This document shows positions 7,989 to 14,965 of a DNA stretch of 27,601 nt, piece by piece. Under the pieces are notes generated by a model. It saw only the letters and a list, made by a program, of their open reading frames with translations. It was not told where the DNA came from and did not search any database. The stretch comes from VGCC01 sp964495555. GTDB taxonomy: Bacteria > Actinomycetota > Actinomycetes > S36-B12. The DNA lies in the NCBI GenBank assembly GCA_964495555.1, contig CAZBWA010000016.1:1-27601 (forward strand), given 5' to 3'. A program made the position numbers and the translations under genes. Position 1 is the first letter of the stretch, and every line of letters starts with the position of its first letter.

Positions 7989-9925
7989 CCCTGCCCGCAC
8001 CCAATCTCGACGATCGGGGTTTCCAGGATCTGGTGGACGAGGCCAAGCGCCTCGTCCAACTCCGGAACCCGAACTGGAGCGACCACAACGTCTCCGACCC
8101 TGGGGTGACGCTGATCGAGACCTTCGCCTATATGGCGGACCAATTGATCTACCGACTCAACCGGGTCCCGGACCTGCACTATGTGAAGTTCCTGGAGCTC
8201 CTCGGCGAGCGGATGATCCCCCCGGGTGCGGCGGGCACCGACCTGGAGTTCCGTCTGACCATCGCTCAGGACGTCGACGTCGTGATCCCCGAGGGGACAC
8301 TCGTGTCGACCCCGCGCACGACACCCGCCCCGCCGATCACGTTCTCCACCGACACGGATCTTCTGATCCCCACGGTGGGTGTGGCTCAGGTGCTGGTCAA
8401 GTCGGTGGACGGGGAGTTCGAGACGCATGACGAGGCGCGAGCCCTGCGTCGATCCTTCCCCGCGTTCTCCCCGGTGCCCGTCCCGGGCGATGCCCTCTAC
8501 ATCGGACTGACCCAGCCGGTGAGCTCCTGCATCCTGGTCCTGGAGTTCACGCGGATCACCGCCATCGAGGGAATCGGCGTAGATCCGCACAACCCGCCGT
8601 ACCACGTCGAAGTGTGGAACGGTCGCGAGTGGGTTCCCACGCGTGTCACCGAGGACACGACGGGCGGCTTGAACCGCGATGGAAGCATCGAGATGTTCGT
8701 CGAAGAGCATCAGACTTCACGCATCGCGGGAATCGAATGCGCATGGGTGCGCATCGTTGTTGCGGACTACTCAGCCGAGCAGCCCCGCTACAAGATCACC
8801 CCGGAGATCAGTCAGGTGTCGGCGGAGACCATGGGTGGTGCCGTTCGAGCCCATCACTGTGAGCCCGTCCTCGATGAGATCGTGGGACCGTGCAGCGGCG
8901 CCCCCGGTGACAGGCTCCAGCTCTCCCGGTACCCCCTAGTGGGCGGACAGCTGTACGTGCCCGCGGAGGTCAGTGAGGGTCATGGCTGGGAGCCGTGGAC
9001 CCGGGTCGAGACTTTCGCCGAGTCCGGTCCGAGCGACCGTCACTTCACCATCGATGATGCGAGCGGCGAGTTGCGCTTCGGTCCCGTCATCCGTCAGCCG
9101 GATGGCAGTGTCCGTCTCTACGGCGCTACGCCCCCGGCCCAAGCGATGGTGCGCATCCCCAAGTACCTGGTGGGTGGTGGGAGCGAAGGCAATGTCGAGG
9201 CGAACACGCTCACGGTGCTGCGAAGCGGCCTACCCTTCGTGGGAGAGGTCAGGAACCCCCGGGCCGCGACAGGCGGGTCCGATGCTGAGTCCGTCGATGA
9301 CCTGAAGGAACGCGCGTCCATCTTCGTCCGGACGCAGTCCCGAGCGGTGACTGCGCGCGATTACGAGATGCTCGTCAGTCTGGCTGAGCCCTCGATCGGC
9401 CGGGTCAAGTGCCTGGATGCCACCGATCTCGGAAAACCGGGGCACGTGCTCGTGTTGGTGGTGCCGACCGTTCCGGAGAACATCTCCGACTTCAAACTCC
9501 TCCAGCCTGGTCGGGAGTCTCTCGAGGTCCTGCGCGAGGTCATCGACTATCGGCGACCCTTGGGCGCCATCGTGCATATCGAGCCGCCGCGCTATCTCGG
9601 GGTGTCGGTCGCCGTGCGCGTCGTGGCTGCCTCCGGAGCGGATGCCCGCGTGCTCACCGCGCGGGTGGATGAGGCGATCCGCCGCTTCCTGCACCCGGTC
9701 ACCGGTGGTCCTCGGGGTGACGGGTGGCCGTTCGGTTACCCGCTGCTCCTGCCGGATGTGCACTCCGTCCTCCAGGGGATCCCAGGGCTGTCCTACGTCG
9801 ATGTCGTGCGCTTGATTCCGGTCGACGTGGTGTCCGGAGTCCGTGGAGCGCCTGCTGAAATCGTGCAGCCCGGCGCCAACGACCTGCTGTTCTGCGTGGG
9901 CAATGAGATCGAGGTCCGCACATGA
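7985..9925 (+). CDS. Baseplate J-like wedge protein (Afp11-like)
   Basis: 646 aa from the GTG at 7985, chosen because GGAGG at 7973-7977 is 7 nt upstream and GTGA overlaps the gp25 stop. The same frame is open far upstream but does not give family-like sequence. The N-terminus (DDRGFQDLVDEAKRLVQLRN, WSDHNVSDPGVTLIETFAYM) and the central IPEGTLVSTPRT match the putative baseplate assembly protein family (gpJ/TIGR02243-like). Residues about 430-600 carry the J-type core (SVDDLKERASIFVRTQSRAV, TARDYEMLV). It should form the wedge arms with the next protein. In Afp a PAAR gene sits between the gp25 and J genes, but here the genes overlap and leave no space for it. Confidence 0.9.
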   Translation: MTLPAPNLDDRGFQDLVDEAKRLVQLRNPNWSDHNVSDPGVTLIETFAYMADQLIYRLNRVPDLHYVKFLELLGERMIPPGAAGTDLEFRLTIAQDVDVVIPEGTLVSTPRTTPAPPITFSTDTDLLIPTVGVAQVLVKSVDGEFETHDEARALRRSFPAFSPVPVPGDALYIGLTQPVSSCILVLEFTRITAIEGIGVDPHNPPYHVEVWNGREWVPTRVTEDTTGGLNRDGSIEMFVEEHQTSRIAGIECAWVRIVVADYSAEQPRYKITPEISQVSAETMGGAVRAHHCEPVLDEIVGPCSGAPGDRLQLSRYPLVGGQLYVPAEVSEGHGWEPWTRVETFAESGPSDRHFTIDDASGELRFGPVIRQPDGSVRLYGATPPAQAMVRIPKYLVGGGSEGNVEANTLTVLRSGLPFVGEVRNPRAATGGSDAESVDDLKERASIFVRTQSRAVTARDYEMLVSLAEPSIGRVKCLDATDLGKPGHVLVLVVPTVPENISDFKLLQPGRESLEVLREVIDYRRPLGAIVHIEPPRYLGVSVAVRVVAASGADARVLTARVDEAIRRFLHPVTGGPRGDGWPFGYPLLLPDVHSVLQGIPGLSYVDVVRLIPVDVVSGVRGAPAEIVQPGANDLLFCVGNEIEVRT

Positions 9926-10488
9926 CCGTGACGACGACGCGTCTGGGACGCCGGGGCTATCCGGATGCACGGACTCCCTTCCCCCTGGAGTCGCAGGTGC
10001 CGGCCATGCTCGCGGAGGACCCGATGATCCGCGCCTTCCTCGCCGGACTGGACGAGGTCTGGGCGCCGATCGTGCAGACCCTCGACTGCTTCTACGCCTA
10101 TCTCGATCCTCGAACCGCGCCGTTGGACATGGTGACCTTCCTTGGGTCGTGGATCCGGGCGGACACCTCCGATGCGGGGGACGAGCGCTTGCTGCGTGAG
10201 GATGTGGCCCAGGCCCACGCCCTGTTCGTGCTCGCGGGTACCGCCGCGGCGGTACGCGAGAGGTTGGTGCCGCGCGAAGCCGAATCCGTCGACATCGTCG
10301 ATCCAGGCACTACCCTGACAAGCACCATGCCCACCAACCCCCAGGACTGGAACGATCCCGTGGACCCGACCGTCAGGATCGAGGTTCGCACCCGCGCCGG
10401 AGCGACCGATGTGGCCCTGGAGCGCCTGCGCGCGGCCATCACGGACCTCACCCCGGCGCACGTGGTCCTGGACGTGACCTTCGCCTAG
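9922..10488 (+). CDS. Baseplate wedge protein, tail protein I-like (Afp12-like, TIGR02242-type)
   Basis: 188 aa, ATG overlapping the J gene stop as ATGA. The early motif (YPLxxPFPLESQVPAMLAED-like, here LPPFxxxLPAML pattern), DEVWAPIVQTLDCFYAYLDP and DMVTFLGSWI match the phage tail protein I/TIGR02242 family, partner of baseplate J in the wedge. In Afp-type loci a tail fibre gene often follows; here a zinc-ribbon membrane protein follows after 7 bp instead. This suggests the particle is not built to bind foreign cells through fibres, unless the fibre gene is elsewhere. Confidence 0.85.
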   Translation: MTVTTTRLGRRGYPDARTPFPLESQVPAMLAEDPMIRAFLAGLDEVWAPIVQTLDCFYAYLDPRTAPLDMVTFLGSWIRADTSDAGDERLLREDVAQAHALFVLAGTAAAVRERLVPREAESVDIVDPGTTLTSTMPTNPQDWNDPVDPTVRIEVRTRAGATDVALERLRAAITDLTPAHVVLDVTFA

Positions 10489-10495
10489 GACCCCG

Positions 10496-12175
10496 GTGTC
10501 ACCCGAGTCCACGATCCGCTGCACCCGATGTGAGTCGACCGCCCCCTGGGGACCTTTCTGTCCCCGGTGCGGTGCGTACCTGGAATTCGCCGGCGACCCC
10601 CCGTGGCATCCCGACCTGGATGACGTCCCCTCGCGTGCTGAATCCGCCACCGAGTCCGAGCAGATCCCCCAGGAGATCGTGGTGGCGTCGGTGACAACGG
10701 TGGACGCCCCCGCCGGCGACGAGGTTTTCGCGCACCTCTACGCGACTGGTGAGGCACCTCGGGCTCCGGCTGGGGCCCCGCGACCCTCGGGCATGAGTGG
10801 GGCGGCGGTCGTGGGAGTCCTCGTCATCGGCGTGGTCGGGGGACTGGGACTCACGGTCCTCACGAACGGCTGGATCGGTGGGGTCTTCGCCCTCATGTGC
10901 CTGGCGTGGGCCATCGTCCTGGTGCCGCGGCGGGGCGGAGCCGCCGCCACCGCGTCGGGGGCCTCGGGCGTACGGGCGTCACGAGGCGGCCTGGTGGCCG
11001 TTGGTGTCCTCGTGGCCGTGGGCGTGCTGGGGGGCGTCGGCCTGGGCTTCCTCACCACCGTATGGATCGGGGTCACCTTCGGACTGGTCTGCCTGGCGTG
11101 GGCCATCGTCCTGTGGCCGCGCGCGGGTGCCGTGACCGAGGTGACGATGCCGCCACTCGAGACCGTGGTCGAGGCCGTGGAGGTGGAGACCATCGTCGTC
11201 GAGGAGATGGACGTCGAGGTCGCGGAGCGTGAGGCACCGTCGGATGTGGAGGCCCGCGCGCCCCAGGACGTGCCCACCCGCGTCATCGAGGTCCCCGTCA
11301 CGAAGAAGGCTCCCGCCTCACCCGGGGACATTCCGTGTCCGGCCTGCGGGGAGATGAACCTCCGGGGCCGCCACTACTGCCAGTGGTGTGGGACGCCCAT
11401 GCCGGGCGCACTGGTGGCTCCGACCACGGTCCCGCACCTGGACCAGGACGTCGATCCCGAGACCGGATCGGATTCCCGAGGACGCAGACCCCGCTTGAGC
11501 CGCAGTTGGCGGGGCCCGATCGTCGCGGGAACCGTGGCGTTCGTGTTCCTCAGTGCCGTGATCCTGGCCGTGTTCGGACCCTTCGCGTTCCAATTCCGCC
11601 TGGGCACCACGCAACTCTTCCAGGCCGTCAATCAGTTCATCGATCCCTACGCGGGTGAACAGCCCACGATGCTGAGTGCCACGGCCACATCCACTCTCCC
11701 TGGGACGGAGCCCGATCAGCTATTGGGGGATGACGCCTCGACCTTCTGGGCATCCGAACCTTCCTTCATCTTCGGCGCCGGGAATAGCATCACAGTCTTC
11801 TTCGATAAGCCTCATACGATCAACCGCGCGGTGATTCTCCCGGGCATCCAGAACACTCTGCTCGACGTGCGCGCGCTCGCAACACCTGCCACCGTCACGC
11901 TGACCTTCGATGACGGATCGACCGTCACGCACGAGCTCGACGTCGTCGCTAAACAAAGTGACTACCGACAGTTGATCACGTTCCCGAGAACCACCACGTC
12001 GACCGTGACCATACGCATCGATTCGGTGTACGCGCCGCGCAAGGGCACTCCGAGCCTCGTGGGGGAAGTTGCGATCAGCGGTGTCTACTTCCTGCAGCCA
12101 CCGCAACCGCCCAGCATCCTCACGGTTCCGACGGAGATTCGGCAGAACCCCAGCTTGCCGGGTACCACCAACTAG
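10496..12175 (+). CDS. Membrane protein with two zinc ribbons, a duplicated transmembrane hairpin and a C-terminal discoidin-like domain
   Basis: 559 aa. GTG start at 10496 with AGGA at 10487-10490, 5 nt upstream. Zinc ribbon 1 has C9/C12/C22/C25. Residues about 100-145 and 170-212 are near-copies of one another, each with two hydrophobic helices ending in LAWAIVL. An acidic, Val/Glu-rich linker follows. Zinc ribbon 2 starts near residue 281 (CPACG...CQWCG). A further helix lies at about 342-366 (VAGTVAFVFLSAVILAVFG). Residues about 390-545 resemble an F5/8 type C (discoidin, NADase-type glycan-binding) beta-sandwich, with DDASTFWASE and a repeated TVTLTFDDGSTV strand pattern. The ribbons probably face the cytoplasm and the discoidin domain the outside. 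As the last + strand gene of the eCIS operon it may tie the particle to the envelope; its exact role is not known. Confidence 0.75.
   Translation: MSPESTIRCTRCESTAPWGPFCPRCGAYLEFAGDPPWHPDLDDVPSRAESATESEQIPQEIVVASVTTVDAPAGDEVFAHLYATGEAPRAPAGAPRPSGMSGAAVVGVLVIGVVGGLGLTVLTNGWIGGVFALMCLAWAIVLVPRRGGAAATASGASGVRASRGGLVAVGVLVAVGVLGGVGLGFLTTVWIGVTFGLVCLAWAIVLWPRAGAVTEVTMPPLETVVEAVEVETIVVEEMDVEVAEREAPSDVEARAPQDVPTRVIEVPVTKKAPASPGDIPCPACGEMNLRGRHYCQWCGTPMPGALVAPTTVPHLDQDVDPETGSDSRGRRPRLSRSWRGPIVAGTVAFVFLSAVILAVFGPFAFQFRLGTTQLFQAVNQFIDPYAGEQPTMLSATATSTLPGTEPDQLLGDDASTFWASEPSFIFGAGNSITVFFDKPHTINRAVILPGIQNTLLDVRALATPATVTLTFDDGSTVTHELDVVAKQSDYRQLITFPRTTTSTVTIRIDSVYAPRKGTPSLVGEVAISGVYFLQPPQPPSILTVPTEIRQNPSLPGTTN
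12172..12175. other. Interlocked stop codons of convergent genes (CTAG)
   Basis: The + strand TAG is at 12173-12175 and the - strand TAG at 12172-12174, both inside the palindrome CTAG. No hairpin plus T-tract is seen on either side, so transcripts from both directions may run into the opposite gene. Confidence 0.95.
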
Positions 12176-14055
12176 CGAAGGTTCTCGATCACCACACTGG
12201 CGGGGGGCGACGGTGCGACCCCGGTGGGGTCGACCGAGGCATTCGTCGGATCGGGAGTCGGGGTCGGGTCCGTCGCGGCGGGAGTCCCTGCCCCTCCCGC
12301 GCCATCTGCCGGGGTGCGGACACAGAAGCGCTTGGTGTACTCGGACTCGCCCTGTGCGCTCACGGAGGCCATGCGGAAGCAGTAGCGCGTGCGGGGTTCG
12401 AGGTCGCGCACCTCGACGGCAGTGTCCTTGGCTGCCGGCGGCGGGTCCACGTTGGACCATCCGGTGAAGATCTTGCGCTGGATCACCCAACTCGTGACCT
12501 GCTGAGTGGGATCGCACACGCTGATCCCCGAGCCACCGGCTCCGCCGTCCTTGTCCGGACCGATCGGTCCCCCGCGCAGGGTGCCGTCCCCGGCGGCATC
12601 CGTCTCGCTCGCCACCGGAGCCGCGGCGGCGAGAGCGGCGGCGGCTGCAGGATTGTCCGGGGTGATGAACCCCGGAGGAGGCGTGAGCGAGGGCTTCCAG
12701 ATGACCGCAACGGTCGTGCCCGATACCGGGCGAGCTTCGGTGTCGATCGGCGGGCACGGGAGGATCGTCAGATCGGCAGCCTCCTCGGCATCGGGCACCC
12801 CGTTGCCATTCACGTCGACGATTTCGGGCACCTGGATGCAGGTCTTCGGGCTGAACAGTGATTGCAGGTCACCCCGCTTCGCGATCACCCGGTAACACGC
12901 CAATCCCGGCGGCACGCTCTCGACCACATGCCGTGTTGTGCCCCCCGCCACCTCCGCTACGAGAGAGCAGTCCTCGCAGACCGGTGTCGGGAGATTGAGG
13001 TCCTGAATGGAATCGGCACGCGGAATCCCCACGCCACGGGCGGCGGCGCTGCCGGCCGGGCCTTCCACGATCACTGGTTGCGGTGCCGGTGGTACCGGAT
13101 TGCCGGCCGCCCCCAGGGCGTATACCGCGTAAGACGTGGCCGAATTCGATGGCGCCCAGGTCAGTATCACGTCGCGCTCATTCGCTGACAGGCCCGTGGC
13201 GAGGTCTGCGGGGATGGGCGGAGCGAGTGTTTGGGGCGAGGGCAGATTGGACAGGACGCGGGCGACGATGAATCCGGCGATCAACCCAAGGATCGTCAGC
13301 AAGAGGATCAAGCGCCCGAGTACGCCCAGGCGCACCCGAATGTAGGGCCGGTGCACGATGCTTGCGCCGATTTCCTCGGAGTCTTCGTCGACGACTGCGA
13401 GGTCGAGATCCTCGTCACGTAGGGGCGTGACCTTGATCATGTAGGCGCGGGTCTCGAATCCCGAACCGATGATCTTCGGCGCGACTTTGACGCCGACCTC
13501 TACCCATCGTGATTCACCGGGTGCGAGGGTGACCTTCGGTTCCCTGGGGGTTACCCGCATGAACCCTTCGGGATCGTCCGCCTGCACGCTGTAGGTGACC
13601 GTGGAGTTTCCATCGTTGACGATGCGCACGAGCGTCGTGGCCTTCGTGCGTACGGTGTACGCACTTTGCGCTTGCACGAGATGGAAGCGGTAGAAGGGTG
13701 GGACCGTGGCGACGGTCTCCGCCGTCGCGGTGCTCTCACGACGCACCTGGGATGTGACCTGCACACCCACGGCGTAATCACCGGCCACGATGCGTGAGGT
13801 CATCGGTGGCTGGAAGGTGATGATGACGTCCTGCTCATCGCCCGGGAACAGAGACACAGACATGGGTTCGACCGACACCCACGCTGCGGCGGGCCCGAGA
13901 ACGATGACGTCGTAGGTCTCGACGATCGCGCTGGGATTGCGGATCGTGAGTTCCGTGGTGAAGATCTGCCCCGGTTCGACCCTCACCCGGGCGTCACGGA
14001 TCGACACCAGAGGCCGGATCGGCGCCTCTGGCTCGGCCAGGGTGCTGCTCGTCAT
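12172..14055 (-). CDS. Single-pass membrane protein: cytoplasmic Ig-like domains, TM helix, extracellular FN3-like domains with a calcium-type loop
   Basis: 627 aa from the ATG at 14055; the frame is open further upstream but there the sequence is not protein-like. Residues about 15-215 form two Ig-like beta sandwiches of the COG1470/NEW3 type (VEPGQIFTTELTIRNPS, LFPGDEQDVIITFQPP, LAPGESRWVEVGVKV). An acidic segment, an Arg-rich stretch (RPYIRVRLGVLGR) and a TM helix at about 246-267 follow. Positive charge before the helix suggests N-terminus inside. Beyond it are two FN3-like domains (about 280-385 and 415-590) separated by a DVNGNGVPDAEEAADL loop like thrombospondin/dockerin calcium sites, then a Pro/Thr-rich tail. 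Similar proteins in Streptomyces CIS loci were named 'hydrolytic protein', without catalytic evidence. Its stop interlocks with the stop of the convergent zinc-ribbon gene. Confidence 0.7.
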   Translation of the reverse strand: MTSSTLAEPEAPIRPLVSIRDARVRVEPGQIFTTELTIRNPSAIVETYDVIVLGPAAAWVSVEPMSVSLFPGDEQDVIITFQPPMTSRIVAGDYAVGVQVTSQVRRESTATAETVATVPPFYRFHLVQAQSAYTVRTKATTLVRIVNDGNSTVTYSVQADDPEGFMRVTPREPKVTLAPGESRWVEVGVKVAPKIIGSGFETRAYMIKVTPLRDEDLDLAVVDEDSEEIGASIVHRPYIRVRLGVLGRLILLLTILGLIAGFIVARVLSNLPSPQTLAPPIPADLATGLSANERDVILTWAPSNSATSYAVYALGAAGNPVPPAPQPVIVEGPAGSAAARGVGIPRADSIQDLNLPTPVCEDCSLVAEVAGGTTRHVVESVPPGLACYRVIAKRGDLQSLFSPKTCIQVPEIVDVNGNGVPDAEEAADLTILPCPPIDTEARPVSGTTVAVIWKPSLTPPPGFITPDNPAAAAALAAAAPVASETDAAGDGTLRGGPIGPDKDGGAGGSGISVCDPTQQVTSWVIQRKIFTGWSNVDPPPAAKDTAVEVRDLEPRTRYCFRMASVSAQGESEYTKRFCVRTPADGAGGAGTPAATDPTPTPDPTNASVDPTGVAPSPPASVVIENLR

Positions 14056-14284
14056 ATGTCCTCGACGGGTCGGGGAAGATCGGGACCCCCTCAATGTAGG
14101 GCCGTCCCCCTCGTGGACTCGGTAACTCTGACCCCTTTTGTCCCACGTGTCTCGTGAATCACTTGTACCCCCCTTTTGGGGGGGTTCTATGGGGGAGGCC
14201 CCCCGAACCGGGGGGTCCCCGGGGTACCCCCGCTCCCTAGGCTCGAGGCCCGCCCTCTGGGCCCTTCCGACGGGAGGCACGGCC
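14056..14284. promoter_or_regulatory. Divergent intergenic region with a tower of GC hairpins upstream of the response regulator
   Basis: These 229 bp separate two divergent start codons and must hold promoters for both. From 14168 to 14231 there are successive inverted repeats: six C at 14168-14173 facing G at 14178-14183 around a TTTT loop; a 7-bp stem at 14199-14205/14209-14215 with loop AAC; the palindromes CCCCGGGG (14217-14224) and GGGGTACCCC (14221-14230). The first is followed by TTCTAT. They could form alternative structures in the leader of the regulator mRNA, or stop + strand transcription arriving from the eCIS operon. No confident -35/-10 pair was identified. Confidence 0.5.
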
Positions 14285-14926
14285 ATGGTCCTCATGGATA
14301 GCCCTGCCCTCGTGGTCCTCGACGACCACGAGCTCGTCCGGGATGGGATGGAGCGCCAGCTGACCACGGACTTCCCGGGCGCCCGGGTGGTCTACTCGGG
14401 GGACTCACTGCTCGACGCCCTCAAGGCCACGTCCGCCTCCACCTGCGACTGCGCCGTGGTGGACCTTGACCTCGGGGACCAGACCCCCGTGGCCGAGACC
14501 GTCTCAGCCTTCACCGCCCGGGGCATCCCCGTGGTGGTGGTCAGCGCCATGGCCCGGCCCGACGTCCTCCAGGCGGCCATGGCCGCCGGGGCCCAGGCCT
14601 TCATCGCCAAGCGGTCCAGCCTGCGCAACCTGTCCATGGCCGTGCGGACCGTCCTCGACGGGGGGACCTGGTTCCCGCCGGACCTAGCCGGCGCCGTCCT
14701 GCGCACCTCGACCTCGGTCGAACTCTCCGCCCAGGAGAAGCGCGCCCTCGTGCTGTACGCCTCCGGCCTCACCCTCGAGATGGTCGCCCGACGCATGGAG
14801 ATCACCCCGAACACCGTGAAGCACTACTTGGATCGGGTGCGCGATAAGTACACGGCGGCGGGAATCGCGGCACGCACCAAGATGCAGTTGCATCAGGTCG
14901 CCCGATTGGAAGGGTTGCTGCCCTAG
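14285..14926 (+). CDS. NarL/LuxR-type response regulator
   Basis: 213 aa. The start at 14285 is fixed by GGAGG at 14273-14277, 7 nt upstream. The receiver domain spans residues about 8-125 with the acidic pair D13/D14, phospho-acceptor D60 (CAVVDLDLGD), S87 in the Thr/Ser position and K109. The C-terminal LuxR helix-turn-helix is at about 145-195 (LSAQEKRALVLYASGLTLEM, ITPNTVKHYLDRVRDKY). All phosphorylation residues are present, so it should be switchable. It is followed after 39 bp by a histidine kinase gene, forming a two-component system with regulator first. Being adjacent to the eCIS cluster, it is a plausible controller of it, but no operator was identified. Confidence 0.9.
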   Translation: MVLMDSPALVVLDDHELVRDGMERQLTTDFPGARVVYSGDSLLDALKATSASTCDCAVVDLDLGDQTPVAETVSAFTARGIPVVVVSAMARPDVLQAAMAAGAQAFIAKRSSLRNLSMAVRTVLDGGTWFPPDLAGAVLRTSTSVELSAQEKRALVLYASGLTLEMVARRMEITPNTVKHYLDRVRDKYTAAGIAARTKMQLHQVARLEGLLP

Positions 14927-14965
14927 CCGAATCGGCTACCCGCGGGCTTGTGGCACCCTCTCTCC

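Noticed and set aside
14056..14367. N-terminal extension of the Ig/FN3 membrane protein into the response regulator gene
   Set aside because: The extended part is low-quality and overlaps the start of the regulator; the ATG at 14055 begins the conserved sequence.
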